Source of the DNA: Hylemonella sp.
GTDB lineage: Bacteria; Pseudomonadota; Gammaproteobacteria; Burkholderiales; Burkholderiaceae_C
Length of the DNA: 64,000 nucleotides
Direction of reading: 5' to 3'
NCBI GenBank assembly: GCA_030680575.1
Contig: JAUXVI010000002.1
Location: 60,191-124,190, forward strand
In this document: piece after piece, positions 23,841 to 36,262 of the stretch
How the letters are laid out: each line of letters begins with the position of its first letter
Numbering within the stretch: the stretch's first letter is position 1
Position numbers and translations under genes: made by a program
Notes under the pieces: generated by a model
What the model saw: the letters and a program-made list of their open reading frames with translations, nothing else
Database searches by the model: none
What the model was told of the DNA's origin: nothing

Positions 23841-24698
23841 TCAACCGACTTCCGGTTCGCCGAGTTCCGTGAACTGCCTTTGCCCATCCCGGACAAGGAT
23901 GAACAAGACCGCATCGTTGCCTTCCTCGACCAGAAAATCGCTGAGATCGATGCCACGATTGCGAAAAAAGAGCGGCTGATCGAGTTGCTAGACGAGCAGA
24001 AGCAAGGATTGATAGACCAAGCGGTTACGGTTGGGAAAAACCTCTGTTTTTCGCTCCAAAAAACAGAAATTCCCGGCTTGTCGGCCATTTCATCTGGTTG
24101 GTCACTTCGTAAACTCAAACACGCATGCCAGTACCAAGAAGGCCCTGGAATCATGGCCTCAGACTTCAAGGAGTCGGGGGTCCCACTAATTCGCATTGCT
24201 GGGGTTAAGGAGGCTCAAGTCTCACTTGAAGGATGTAACTTCCTAAGTGAGCTGAAAGTGAAACGGAGATGGGACCACTTCCGGCTGAATAGAGGTGACT
24301 TGCTAATTAGTGGGAGTGCGTCGTCAGGAACCGTCTCAGAAGTCACCGCAGTAGCTGAGGGGGCTATCGCCTATACCGGCTTGTTTCGGATAACGCTTAA
24401 CCAGCAATTGCTTGAAAAAGATTTTGCAAAGCTTTACTTCGCGTCATCTGCATTTAATAAGCAAATGGATCTTTTCAAGACAGGGGTGGGGCTTCAACAC
24501 TTTGGTCCATCTCATCTATCGCGAGCATGGATCGCGTTGCCAGCTCTGGATGAACAAAAAGAAATCGTTGAGTTTGTGGCTGAGCGTGCCATTTGCATCG
24601 ACGAATTGATCTCAGCGACCGAAAAGGTGATCGACTCTCTTCATGGTGGTAAGAAGAGCTTGATCGCGTCTGTTGTTCTTGGTCAGGTCAAGGTCTGA
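23841..24698 (+). pseudogene. hsdS: 5'-truncated type I restriction specificity subunit
   Basis: The frame enters with RFAEFRELPLPIPDKDEQDR followed by FLDQKIAEIDATIAKKERLI, the central conserved helix of HsdS. It is followed by a full second target-recognition domain (about residues 60-245) and the C-terminal conserved repeat (LPALDEQKEIVEFV). The first recognition domain and the start codon are missing; sequence upstream is the repeat array. Type I S subunits need both domains to define a bipartite target, so it is probably non-functional, although half-S proteins can sometimes dimerise. It is adjacent to hsdR and no hsdM is present. Confidence 0.82.
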
Positions 24699-24712
24699 AT
24701 ATAGAGGGAAAC

Positions 24713-27049
24713 ATGGTCAGCCAAACCAACGAAGCCGCACTCGAAACGCACATCGAAAATGCCCTCGCCAAGGACAGTTACTGCATTGGCAATCCGGCTG
24801 ACTTTGACAGAGATTTTGCCATCGACGGCAAACTCTTCTGGCAATTCCTCGAAGCCACACAGTCCAAGGAACTGGCGAAGCTGAAGGATCGACCGAACTG
24901 GCAGCGCCTGCTGTTGGAACGTCTGAACAAGAAGATCAAGAAGGACAGCGTACTTGCGGTCCTGAAGAAGGGGCTGGACATCGACGATGCTCATTTCGAT
25001 CTGCTCTACCGGCTGCCTTACAACGACTTGAATCCGGAGGTCGTCGCCAACTTTTCGGCCAACATCTTCAGCGTCACCCGGCAGGTGCATTACAGCGAGT
25101 CCGACACCTTCAAATCGGTGGACATCGTGCTCTTCGTCAATGGCTTGGCAATTGCCACGCTGGAGCTGAAAAACCCATGGACCGGACAGAACGTCCACAA
25201 CGCCATCAAGCAGTACCGCACCGACCGCGACCCACGTGAGCCGTTGTTCGAATTTGGCCGCTGTCTGGTCCACTTCGCGGTGGACCCAGACGAGGCCTAC
25301 ATGTGTGCCCAGCTGGCGGGAAATGACAGCAATTTCTTGCCTTTCAACAAGGGCTTCAACTTCGGTAAGGGCAACCCGGTCAACCCGAAAGGCCACAAAA
25401 CAGCCTACCTGTGGGAAGACATCCTGTCGCGCAGCAGCCTGACCAACATCATCGAGCAGTTCGCCAAGTTCACCGTCGAGAAGGACAAGAAGACGGGCAA
25501 GGAGCGCAAGGCGCTGTTCTTCCCCCGCTATCACCAACTAGATGTGGTGCGTGGCATTCTGGCTGACGCTAAAGAGCACGGCGTCGGTCAGACCTACTTG
25601 ATCCAGCATTCGGCGGGCTCCGGAAAGTCCAATTCGATTACGTGGCTGTCCTACCAGTTGGTGGAGCTGTACGACACGGTAGGCAGCGCCAACGTGTTCG
25701 ATTCCGTGGTGGTCGTGACTGATCGCCGGGTACTGGATACCCAGCTCAAGGACAACATCAAGCTCTTCTCCGAGACCAAGAACATCGTTGCTCATGCCGA
25801 GAGCGCCGCCGAGCTGAAGGCGCATCTGGAGCTGGGCAAGAAGATCATCATCACGACAGTACAGAAATTCCCGTTCATCGTGGACGGGATCGATGATCTG
25901 ACCGAGCGCAACTTCGCAGTCATCATCGACGAAGCCCATTCTTCGCAATCCGGCAGCGCCTCCGACAAGCTGAACATGACGCTGGGGGCGGAAGACGAGG
26001 AAGTGCCTGAAGACCTCCAAGACAAGATTCTTGCAGCCATGAAGGGCCGCAAGATGAGCCAGAACGCTAGCTATTTCGCCTTCACCGCCACGCCTAAACC
26101 GGCAACGCTGGAAAAGTTCGGACGACAAGGTGCGGACGGGAAGTTCTACCCCTTCCATCTGTACTCCATGAAACAAGCCATCGAGGAAAAATTCATCCTC
26201 GACGTGCTGGAGAAGTACACGACCTACAAGAGCTACTACGAAGTCCAGAAATCGGTCGAAGAGAACCCGCTGTTCGACACGGCCAAGGCGCAGAAGAAGC
26301 TCAAAGCCTTTGTCGAGGCAAGCCCCAGGACCATCGAAGTGAAAGCCAAGATCATGGTCGATCACTTCATGAGCAATGTCTGGCAGGCCAAGAAGCTCAA
26401 GGGCAAGGCTAAGGCGATGGTCGTCACGCGCAACATCGAATGCGCGATTCGCTACTTCTTCGCCATCCGCACCGCCCTGCAGGAGGCCAACGCGCCTTTC
26501 AAAGCGCTGGTCGCCTTCTCGGGCGAGAAAACTGTTGATGGCATCAAGTACACCGAAGACGGACTCAACAGCATTTCCGCCCGTGACTTGCCCGAAGAAT
26601 TCGAGAAGGACGATTTCAAGATTCTGGTCGTCGCCAACAAATACCTGACCGGCTTCGATGAGCCCATGCTGCACACCATGTACGTGGACAAAAAGCTGCA
26701 AGGGGTACTCGCGGTACAGGCGCTCTCACGCCTGAACCGCTGCAATTGGAAACTGGGTAAGACCGACACCTTTGCCTACGGGAGATACAGATCAACAGAC
26801 CACAGTACCCTGCTTTGGGCATATGAAACCCGATCTGACCCAGCAGCAGGCAGAGCTCGCAGAGTAAAGACGACTGGACGGACCGGTTGTCGTTGGAAAC
26901 ATTCTCACGTTGCGGCGCTCCACTTTCTTGGCGCAAGTCCGATGGTCGCTACTGAGCTGTTTTGGTGTTCGTCGTCCGAGTCCTGGCACAAGCTTGGCAC
27001 AGACAGGGCACAGACCACAGCAGGGCAAGAAGGGAGACGATTGGTCTGA
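24713..27049 (+). pseudogene. hsdR: 3'-truncated type I restriction enzyme R subunit
   Basis: The first 690 codons are a normal HsdR: nuclease domain with Asp137 and ELK 151-153, Walker A HSAGSGKS at 299-306, DEAH at 406-409, and helicase motif VI QALSRLNR. After KTDTFA (near 26778) the family pattern stops, and about 88 unrelated codons follow to the stop. HsdR proteins normally run past 1000 residues with a C-terminal helical domain that docks on the methylase, so that domain is lost. With hsdM absent and hsdS broken, the system should be inactive. Confidence 0.82.
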
Positions 27050-27142
27050 TTGAGAGCAGTGCCCGGCGTCGGCACAAGTGGTCACTTCTTGATTGAAATC
27101 ATTTCCTTGAAGTGAGCGAACGCCCTTGCAAAAAACAAGATC

Positions 27143-27218
27143 TGGTGCGGCTGGCGGGGATCGAACCCACGACCCTCGGCTTCGGAGGCCGATACTCTAT
27201 CCACTGAGCTACAGCCGC
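27143..27218 (-). tRNA. tRNA-Arg (anticodon CCG)
   Basis: A complete 76-nt cloverleaf including an encoded CCA. The acceptor stem pairs GCGGCTG with CAGCCGC, the D-arm is TAGCTCAGTGGATAGAG, the anticodon loop CTCCGAA gives CCG at positions 34-36, and the T-loop contains GGTTCGATCC. It reads CGG codons. It marks the right border of the accessory island; tRNA genes are frequent integration sites. Its own upstream sequence is a second copy of its 5' half rather than a normal promoter region. Confidence 0.96.
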
Positions 27219-27271
27219 AACTCTAAAAAAGACCAATACTCGTTTGTGCTCGCGCCGCAATGATGACCATA

Positions 27272-27312
27272 GGCTTCGGAGGCCAATACTCTATCCACTG
27301 AGCTACAGCCGC
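27272..27312 (-). pseudogene. duplicated 5' half of tRNA-Arg(CCG)
   Basis: 41 bp matching the tRNA from its 5' end through the anticodon loop (27178-27218) with one difference, a G-to-A change in the plus-strand sequence. The two copies start 94 bp apart. The truncated copy keeps a promoter-like TACAAT (complement of 27329-27334) upstream, so the original promoter now sits in front of the half gene. This is the kind of repeat left by integration or imprecise excision at a tRNA attachment site, or by a small tandem duplication. Confidence 0.85.
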
Positions 27313-27409
27313 ATGTCCGAGCACCCCGCATTGTAGGGGGTTTCGGCCGGGGCGGCCGCTATAATCGCTTGCTGATTTATATCAAGCCCCCAGAATTATT
27401 GAGGACACC

Positions 27410-27928
27410 ATGAGCGACAACAGCCACGAAGAAGCCCACACCGGCCCGATCAAGACCCCCAAGCAATTGGTGTGGGCATCCATCTTTGCCTTCGTGGTTC
27501 CAGTGTTCATCATCATCGGCCTGGTGCAATACGTCACGTCGGCTGCCAAGCCCGCTGCCGGCGCCGTGAACACGGAAAAAGCCATTGCAGAGCGCCTGCA
27601 GAAAGTGGGCTCCGTCGAGATTCGTGACGCCAACCGCCCGCTCAAAAACGGCGAAGATGTTTACAAGGCACAGTGTGCTGCCTGCCATGCCACCGGTGCC
27701 GCTGGCGCGCCCAAGTTCCAGGATGCGGGTGCCTGGGGTCCCCGCATCAAGACCGGCCTGGATGCCCTGCTGGCCTCCGCCCTCAAGGGCAAGGGCGCCA
27801 TGGCGCCGCAAGGCGGCGGCGATCACTCCGATGTGGAAATTGCCCGCGCCGTGGTCTACATGGCCAATGCAGCTGGCGCCAAGTTCGAAGAACCCAAGGC
27901 TCCTGCAGCGGCTGCTGAAGCCAAATAA
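27410..27928 (+). CDS. membrane-anchored cytochrome c5-like protein
   Basis: A 172-residue protein with one N-terminal transmembrane anchor (LVWASIFAFVVPVFIIIGLV, residues about 20-40) and a single heme c site CAACH near residue 90, with a Met-containing region GKGAMAPQGG as the probable distal ligand. The C-terminus is an Ala/Pro/Lys-rich tail. It would carry electrons on the periplasmic side of the inner membrane, probably to a terminal oxidase. A GAGGA ribosome-binding site and a TATAAT -10 box (27360-27365) precede it, and a strong terminator follows. Confidence 0.9.
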   Translation: MSDNSHEEAHTGPIKTPKQLVWASIFAFVVPVFIIIGLVQYVTSAAKPAAGAVNTEKAIAERLQKVGSVEIRDANRPLKNGEDVYKAQCAACHATGAAGAPKFQDAGAWGPRIKTGLDALLASALKGKGAMAPQGGGDHSDVEIARAVVYMANAAGAKFEEPKAPAAAAEAK

Positions 27929-27947
27929 GCGTCTTCCACGCGCATAT

Positions 27948-27973
27948 AAAACCGGTCATCGACCGGTTTTTTT
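27948..27973 (+). terminator. rho-independent terminator after cytochrome c gene
   Basis: AAAACCGGTC and GACCGGTTTT are perfect 10-bp arms around ATC, followed by further T residues, 20 bp after the cytochrome stop codon. Confidence 0.92.
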
Positions 27974-28016
27974 ATGCCAAATCACGCTCAAACCCTCTTG
28001 AAATATGCGCCTCTAG

Positions 28017-28556
28017 CTATATTTTTGATAGCGATTCCGGGCTTGTGACATAAACGAATCGCTCGGGCATGTGCTGCGCGAGCATTTCCTCCAACGTCCA
28101 CAAGCCGGCCTGTACGGCGTCCGCCGCCAGTGCCACGTCCTGTGTGTGCACCAGACCAAAACCGAGATCGGTCAATAAGTAAACGCGGCCCTCTTCGTCC
28201 ATCAGGCATTGCCGCACCTGCGCCGCTTGCCCGGCATGGGTCAATACGGTGAAGTCCGGCTGAATACGCCAGATCCAGGGGGTGGCCTCCAGTTCGACGA
28301 AGACCCGTTGTGGCCCGTTCTGGAAGAACCAACGCCCTTGCGCATCGGCGCCGTAGTTGCGCTGGATGAAGTCGATCAGTTTGTCATGTCGCAACTGTGA
28401 GCCTTTGGCGACCGTGCCCCCGCCAGCGAATGGTCCGGCGGCTTGCGCCCGCTCATCGCGCATGTACCAGTTGCCGCGAGCATCCAGCCCAAGCCAGCCA
28501 TAACAGTCCGGCACATTCGGCCATTTGGCCATGGCCTGCTTGACGATGTCATCCAT
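28017..28556 (-). CDS. conserved protein of unknown function (DUF2946-like)
   Basis: A 179-residue soluble protein beginning MDDIVKQAMAKWPNVPDCYG, with GWLGLDARGNWYMRDERAQA next. It resembles a betaproteobacterial family that I recall as DUF2946, but I am unsure of the number. It overlaps the end of the YheT-like gene by 8 bp and is translated after it. The last codons, LSKI and stop, are formed by a GCTATCAAA...ATAGC palindrome (28015-28032), so the repeat shaped the protein's C-terminus. Longer upstream frames run through the YheT gene in another frame and are not used. Confidence 0.72.
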   Translation of the reverse strand: MDDIVKQAMAKWPNVPDCYGWLGLDARGNWYMRDERAQAAGPFAGGGTVAKGSQLRHDKLIDFIQRNYGADAQGRWFFQNGPQRVFVELEATPWIWRIQPDFTVLTHAGQAAQVRQCLMDEEGRVYLLTDLGFGLVHTQDVALAADAVQAGLWTLEEMLAQHMPERFVYVTSPESLSKI

Positions 28557-29538
28557 GCGCCACCCCCGTTTGCCCTGCTGCCTGCAGCAGCCAGGTTCCC
28601 ACTGCATCCGGCATAGGGCGCACATGGCCTGGCCAGCGCCCACCGGCAAAACCCACATGACCCCCGTGTTTCGGTTGCCACAGTGTGACGTGCGACCCCA
28701 CTTCACTCTCGCACGGCAGACTGGACGCGGGCACAAAGGGATCGTTCTTCGCATTGACGGCCAACGCCGGAATGCGGATGCGCGCCAGGTGCGGCTTGGC
28801 CGAGGCGCGTAGCCAGTAGTCATCCACGTCCTTGAAGCCATGCAAGGGGGCGGTAAAGACATTGTCGAACTCGTACAGATCGCGCGCGGCCCGCAGGGCC
28901 TGAACGTCAAACAGGCCCGGGTGCTGCGCCAGCTTCTGCAGGGCTTTCGGCTTCATCGTATTGAGAAACATGCGTGTGTAGACCAAACGGTTAAAACCAC
29001 GGCCGATCGCCTGGCCGCCGGCTGTCAAGTCGAGTGGCGCGCAGACCGAGGCCACCGCGGACACCATCCGCGTCGCCGACTCGCCCATCTCGCCGGCCCA
29101 GCGCATCAGCGCATTGCCGCCCAACGACACGCCGACCGCCACGATGGGCCCGGGGTGCACGGCACGAAGGCGCGCCAGGATCCAGCCGACCTCTTCAAAA
29201 TCACCGGAATGGTAGGCGCGCGGACCCAGATTGATGTCGCCGCTGCAGCCACGGAAATGCGGCACCGCATACGCCATGCCCCGCTCACGCGCGAAGTCGG
29301 CAAAGGCCTGGGCATAGTGACTCTGCGATGACCCCTCCAGCCCGTGAAACAGCACCAGCAAGGTCTCCCCCGGTTCTGACGGCTGCAGCCAATCGACATC
29401 GATGAAGTCGCCATCCGGCGTGCGCCAGCGCTCGCGCCGGAATTGCGGGCGCAGACCCAGAACCGGCCGGGCGTAGAGCGCCGGCCAGATGGTTTGCAGG
29501 TTGCCGCCTGGCAGCCAGGCGGGGGCGGTGTAGTTCAT
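28549..29538 (-). CDS. YheT-family alpha/beta hydrolase
   Basis: A 329-residue serine hydrolase of the YheT/ABHD1-3 family. The family opening WLPGGNLQTIWPAL is present, followed by FHGLEGSSQSHYAQAFADFA, the HFRGCSG signature, the nucleophile elbow GVSLGGNALMRW (Ser near 141), an Asp in NAKNDPFVP and the catalytic His in HGGHVGF. Members are cytoplasmic esterases of poorly known substrate. It is first in a two-gene unit with the downstream unknown protein, divergent from the lemA cluster. Confidence 0.93.
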   Translation of the reverse strand: MNYTAPAWLPGGNLQTIWPALYARPVLGLRPQFRRERWRTPDGDFIDVDWLQPSEPGETLLVLFHGLEGSSQSHYAQAFADFARERGMAYAVPHFRGCSGDINLGPRAYHSGDFEEVGWILARLRAVHPGPIVAVGVSLGGNALMRWAGEMGESATRMVSAVASVCAPLDLTAGGQAIGRGFNRLVYTRMFLNTMKPKALQKLAQHPGLFDVQALRAARDLYEFDNVFTAPLHGFKDVDDYWLRASAKPHLARIRIPALAVNAKNDPFVPASSLPCESEVGSHVTLWQPKHGGHVGFAGGRWPGHVRPMPDAVGTWLLQAAGQTGVAHG

Positions 29539-29639
29539 GTGCAGATTCGATATCCCTGTGTCGATTTTCCGCCATCTCGTACGCCAGCCCGGGCTGCAGG
29601 TGTATGCTTGGCCCCCGCTTCTTGTTGCAGGAGTTTTCC

Positions 29640-30227
29640 ATGATGCGCTGGCTTTTCACCTTGATCGCTGCTCTGGCCCTGAGTGGTTGCGGCTACAACG
29701 ATTTTCAACGGCTCGACGAGCAGACCCAGTCGGCCTGGAGCGAAGTGCTCAACCAGTACCAGCGCCGCGCTGACCTGGTGCCCAATATCGTGGCCACGGT
29801 CAAGGGCGAAGCGGCCTTCGAGCAGGAGACGCTCACGCGCGTGATCGAAGCACGCGCCAAGGCCACCGCCATCCAGGTCACGCCCGACACCCTGAACAAC
29901 CCGCAGTCACTGCAGAAATTCCAGGCGGTCCAGGGAGAGCTCAGCAGCGCCTTGAGCCGGCTGATGGTCGTCTCCGAGCGTTACCCCACCTTGCAGGCCA
30001 ACCAAGGTTTCCGTGACCTGCGCGTCCAGCTCGAAGGCACGGAAAATCGCATCACCATCGCCCGTAACCGTTACATCCAAGCGGTGCAGGAATACAACGT
30101 GCTGGCGCGCAGTTTCCCCAGCAACCTTACTGCCATGCTGTTTGGCTACCAGACCAAGCCGAATTTCGCCCCGCAGAACGAGGCGGCGATCTCCTCGCCA
30201 CCCGCGGTTGACTTTGGCAAAAAGTAA
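29640..30227 (+). CDS. lemA: LemA-family lipoprotein
   Basis: A 195-residue LemA protein. The lipobox LSGC (Cys near residue 17) shows it is a lipoprotein, and the diagnostic N-terminal helix YNDFQRLDEQTQSAWSEVLN is followed by QYQRRADLVPNIVATVKG. The start at 29640 follows an AGGAG site; an upstream frame from 29604 lacks one. LemA proteins are membrane-associated coiled-helix proteins usually found with TPM-domain proteins, as here. Precise function is not established. Confidence 0.95.
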   Translation: MMRWLFTLIAALALSGCGYNDFQRLDEQTQSAWSEVLNQYQRRADLVPNIVATVKGEAAFEQETLTRVIEARAKATAIQVTPDTLNNPQSLQKFQAVQGELSSALSRLMVVSERYPTLQANQGFRDLRVQLEGTENRITIARNRYIQAVQEYNVLARSFPSNLTAMLFGYQTKPNFAPQNEAAISSPPAVDFGKK

Positions 30228-30252
30228 GTCTTCCCTTCCTTTCTGACGTCCT

Positions 30253-31173
30253 ATGCTTTTGCTGCGCTGGGCCCGTCGCTGCGGCTTCACTGTCTGGCTC
30301 TTGGCCGCTTTGGCAAGCGCCGCCCAGGCTCAGGCCGTGCTGCCGGTCCCGGCCTTGACTGCCCGGGTGATGGACCAGACCGGCACGCTCAATGCCGCGC
30401 AGTTGAGCGCCCTGGAAGCCAAACTGGCTGGTTTTGAGCAGACGCAGGGCTCCCAAATCGTCATCCTGCTGGTGCCAACCACGCAGCCTGAAGACATCGC
30501 GGCCTACGCCAACCGGGTCTTCAACACCTGGAAGCCGGGCCGCGCTGGTCTGGGTGACGGGCTGCTGCTGGTGGTTGCCAAACAAGACCGCAAGATCCGC
30601 CTTGAGGTGGCACGCGCGCTGGAGGGAGCCATCCCCGATCTGGCTGCCAAACAGGTGATCGACGAGACACTGACACCCCATTTTCGTCAGAACGATTTTG
30701 CCGGCGGCTTGGATCTGGCCCTCGATCAGCTGGTGGCGCTGATCCGTGGCGAGGGCCTGCCGCCCCCCACCAGCCCACCCCGCGCTGCCGATGCGGGCAT
30801 GGAATGGATGGACCTGGGCATTCTGCTTCTCGTCGCGGTCCCCGTCGTGGGCTCCCTGTTGCGGCGCATTCTTGGGCACAAGCTTGGCACACTGGCCACC
30901 GGCGGCGCTGTTGCTGCCCTCACGTTTGTCTTCACGGCCAGCTTGCTGCTGGCCGGCATGGCTGCGCTCCTGGCCGTCCTGCTGACATTCATCGCCGGCA
31001 CCCCGCTCGGCAGCGCCTTGCTGGCCGCCAGCCAGCAGCGTCAGCACCACGGCGGCCGCTGGGGCGGCGGTGATTTCGGCGGCGGCTTTGGTGGGGGATT
31101 CGGCTCGGGCGGTGGCTTCAGTTCCGGCGGCGGTGGTGACGGTGCCGGTGGCGGCGCCTCGGGAGACTGGTGA
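30253..31173 (+). CDS. TPM-domain membrane protein (YgcG-like)
   Basis: A 306-residue protein with a signal peptide (LLAALASAAQAQA), a TPM (TLP18.3/Psb32/MOLO-1) domain at residues about 40-160 (VMDQTGTLNAAQLSALEAKL, YANRVFNTWKPGRAGLGDGL), two to three transmembrane helices at about 190-260, and a Gly/Ser-rich C-terminal tail (GGGFGSGGGFSSGGGG). This layout is standard for the LemA partner. It overlaps or abuts the next TPM gene. Confidence 0.92.
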   Translation: MLLLRWARRCGFTVWLLAALASAAQAQAVLPVPALTARVMDQTGTLNAAQLSALEAKLAGFEQTQGSQIVILLVPTTQPEDIAAYANRVFNTWKPGRAGLGDGLLLVVAKQDRKIRLEVARALEGAIPDLAAKQVIDETLTPHFRQNDFAGGLDLALDQLVALIRGEGLPPPTSPPRAADAGMEWMDLGILLLVAVPVVGSLLRRILGHKLGTLATGGAVAALTFVFTASLLLAGMAALLAVLLTFIAGTPLGSALLAASQQRQHHGGRWGGGDFGGGFGGGFGSGGGFSSGGGGDGAGGGASGDW

Positions 31174-31694
31174 TGATGAAACGATTCCTCCGTCTATTAC
31201 GCCACCGCTGGTTTGATGAGAGAACCGTTCGACGCACCATCCCGTCTGATGTGCGTGAGCGCCTGCTTCAGCGCGTTCGCGCCAGCGAGCAACGCCACAG
31301 CGGCGAGATCCGCATCTTCATCGAAGCCGGTCTTCCCATGGGTTATCTCTGGCTCAAAGCCGAGACACGCGCCATCATCCGGCAGCGGGCACTCACACTG
31401 TTTGGCAAGCTCCGGGTCTGGGATACCGAGCACAACAATGGCGTGCTGATCTACCTGTTGCTGGCCGAGCGCGCCATCGAGATCGTGGCCGACCGCGGCA
31501 TCAACCGCCACCTCAGTCCACAACAATGGCAGGGCATGATCTTGCGGATGCGCAGCGCCTTCCGCGAAGGCCAGTTTGAAGAAGGGCTGACACTGGCGCT
31601 GGAAGAAATCTCCGCCGTACTGGTGCAACACTTCCCGCTGCAGGCCGGAGCCGCCAACCCCAATGAGTTGCCCGACGCGCCTTTGATCAGCTGA
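31173..31694 (+). CDS. TPM-domain protein, second copy
   Basis: A 173-residue protein with a TPM-like domain but no signal peptide: RASEQRHSGEIRIFIEAGLP, then LTLFGKLRVWDTEHNNGVLI and ADRGINRHLSPQQW. It is the usual third member of LemA clusters in beta- and gammaproteobacteria. The ATG at 31173 shares its first base with the stop of the upstream gene; a GTG at 31170 and an ATG at 31176 are alternatives. Confidence 0.9.
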   Translation: MMKRFLRLLRHRWFDERTVRRTIPSDVRERLLQRVRASEQRHSGEIRIFIEAGLPMGYLWLKAETRAIIRQRALTLFGKLRVWDTEHNNGVLIYLLLAERAIEIVADRGINRHLSPQQWQGMILRMRSAFREGQFEEGLTLALEEISAVLVQHFPLQAGAANPNELPDAPLIS

Positions 31695-31716
31695 GCATCC
31701 TGCTACAGGTGGCCCT

Positions 31717-31757
31717 AAAAAAACAAAAGCCCCGCGCGTGACCGCCGGGGCTTTTGT
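31717..31757. terminator. bidirectional terminator between TPM gene and atp operon
   Basis: ACAAAAGCCCCG and CGGGGCTTTTGT are 12-bp arms (31723-31757). A run of A on the plus strand (31717-31723) gives a U-run for transcripts coming from the atp operon, and the TTTTG arm serves the opposite direction. Confidence 0.88.
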
Positions 31758-31795
31758 CATGCTGCAGACTGGAAGATCTGCAACGCAGTAGCTGC

Positions 31796-32212
31796 TTACT
31801 TCTTCTGACGGTATTTGCGCAGTGCTGCGATCTGGGCTGCCATGATGGCCAGTTCGGACTGGGCCTTGGCCAGATCGATGTCGCTCTTGGCGTTCTTGAG
31901 GGCTTCCTCGGCAGCGGCCTTGGCCTCGTTGGCCTTCTCTTCGTCCAGGTCCTTGCCACGCACAGCCGTATCCGACAGCACGGTCACGCAGTCGGGTTGC
32001 ACTTCAAGAATGCCACCCGCCACGAAGACAAACTCTTCGCTGCCGTCGGCCGCCTCAATGCGCACCGAGCCCGGCTTGATGCGTGTGATCAGCGGGGTGT
32101 GGCGCGGATAGATACCGAGTTCACCCGCTTCGCCCGGCAAGGCGACAAAACGCGCTTCGCCCGAGAAGATGGACTCTTCGGCGCTGACAACATCAACGTG
32201 GATGGTGTTCAT
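31796..32212 (-). CDS. atpC: F1Fo ATP synthase epsilon subunit
   Basis: A 138-residue epsilon subunit, last gene of the atp operon. The N-terminal beta-sandwich ([39 protein letters not shown]) and the C-terminal two-helix domain (from about residue 88) are both present. It sits on the central stalk with gamma and inhibits ATP hydrolysis. Confidence 0.97.
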   Translation of the reverse strand: MNTIHVDVVSAEESIFSGEARFVALPGEAGELGIYPRHTPLITRIKPGSVRIEAADGSEEFVFVAGGILEVQPDCVTVLSDTAVRGKDLDEEKANEAKAAAEEALKNAKSDIDLAKAQSELAIMAAQIAALRKYRQKK

Positions 32213-32277
32213 AATTTCTCCTGAAGGATGTTGCTCAAAACTGGCTGCCGGTCACTCGCGCGACCGGCCACTCAGCT

Positions 32278-33720
<1,443 letters not shown>

Positions 33721-33753
33721 TTAACTTGACAAAGGTCAGACTGGAGATGCCGC

Positions 33754-34632
33754 TTACACAGCAGCCGCACCCGCCACAATTTCCGACAGCTCTTTCGTGA
33801 TCGCGGCCTGACGCGTCTTGTTGTAAATCAGCTTGAGTTCGCCAATCACGCTGCCAGCGTTGTCGGTCGCGGCCTTCATGGCCACCATCCGTGCTGACTG
33901 TTCCGATGCCATGTTCTCGGCCACAGCTTGGTACACCAGTGCTTCCACGTAACGCACGAGCAGGTCGTCAATGACAGACTGCGCATCCGGTTCGTAGATG
34001 TAGTCCCAGTCGTGCTGCGGACCGCTGGCCTGCGCCTCGGCCTGCATCTTGGCTGCAGACAGCGGCAAGAGCTGCTCCACCACGGGCTCCTGCTTCATGG
34101 TGTTGATGAACTTGGTGTAGCTCAGGTACACAGCGCTGACCTCGCCACGGGTGTAGGCATCCAGCAGCACCTTGACGGGGCCGATGAGCTTGTCCAGATG
34201 CGGCGTGTCACCGAGCTGCGTCACATGCGACACGACCTTGGCGCCAATGCGGCCCAGAAAGCCCAGGCCCTTGTTGCCAATGGCCACGGCCTGCGTGGAA
34301 ACGCCCGCACTCTGCAGCTCGCGCAGCTTGGTCGTCACACCACGCAGAACGTTGGTGTTCAGACCGCCGCACAGGCCCTTGTCGGTGGTCACGACAATCA
34401 TGCCGGCGCTCTTGGCATCGTTCTTTTGCATGAACGGATGCACATACTCCGGATTGGCCTTGCCGAGGTTGGCGGCAATATTGCGCACCTTCTCGCTGTA
34501 CGGACGAGCGGCATGCATCCGCTGCTGCGCCTTGCGCATCTTGGACGCGGCCACCATTTCCATGGCCTTGGTGATCTTCTTGGTGTTCTCCACCGATTTG
34601 ATCTTGCCGCGTATTTCCTTACCTGCTGCCAT
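33754..34632 (-). CDS. atpG: F1Fo ATP synthase gamma subunit
   Basis: A 292-residue rotor subunit, typical length. N-terminal helix [20 protein letters not shown] with [16 protein letters not shown], and the C-terminal signature [19 protein letters not shown] are conserved. It forms the central shaft of F1. It lies 57 bp upstream of atpD. Confidence 0.97.
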   Translation of the reverse strand: MAAGKEIRGKIKSVENTKKITKAMEMVAASKMRKAQQRMHAARPYSEKVRNIAANLGKANPEYVHPFMQKNDAKSAGMIVVTTDKGLCGGLNTNVLRGVTTKLRELQSAGVSTQAVAIGNKGLGFLGRIGAKVVSHVTQLGDTPHLDKLIGPVKVLLDAYTRGEVSAVYLSYTKFINTMKQEPVVEQLLPLSAAKMQAEAQASGPQHDWDYIYEPDAQSVIDDLLVRYVEALVYQAVAENMASEQSARMVAMKAATDNAGSVIGELKLIYNKTRQAAITKELSEIVAGAAAV

Positions 34633-34661
34633 GCTTGGCTCCTTAAGCGTTCAGGTCGGGA

Positions 34662-36215
<1,554 letters not shown>

Positions 36216-36262
36216 GACTCTTTCCTTCTTTCGTTAGTTGGGCAAACAGCCGGGCTTGCGCC

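Noticed and set aside
23841..27049. A working type I restriction system
   Set aside because: hsdM is absent, hsdS lacks its first recognition domain and start, and hsdR lacks its C-terminal domain.
9215..27142. Whole region as a prophage
   Set aside because: No capsid, tail, portal, terminase or lysis gene is visible; the recombinase, TA-like and restriction genes fit an integrative island better.
27272..27312. A second tRNA-Arg gene
   Set aside because: Only the acceptor 5' strand, D-arm and anticodon arm are present. The T-arm and 3' acceptor strand are missing, so it cannot fold as a tRNA.
28557..28910. N-terminal extension of the 28-kb unknown protein
   Set aside because: It overlaps the YheT-type gene in another frame and is Cys/Arg-rich; the family start MDDIVKQAMAKWPNVP lies at 28556.
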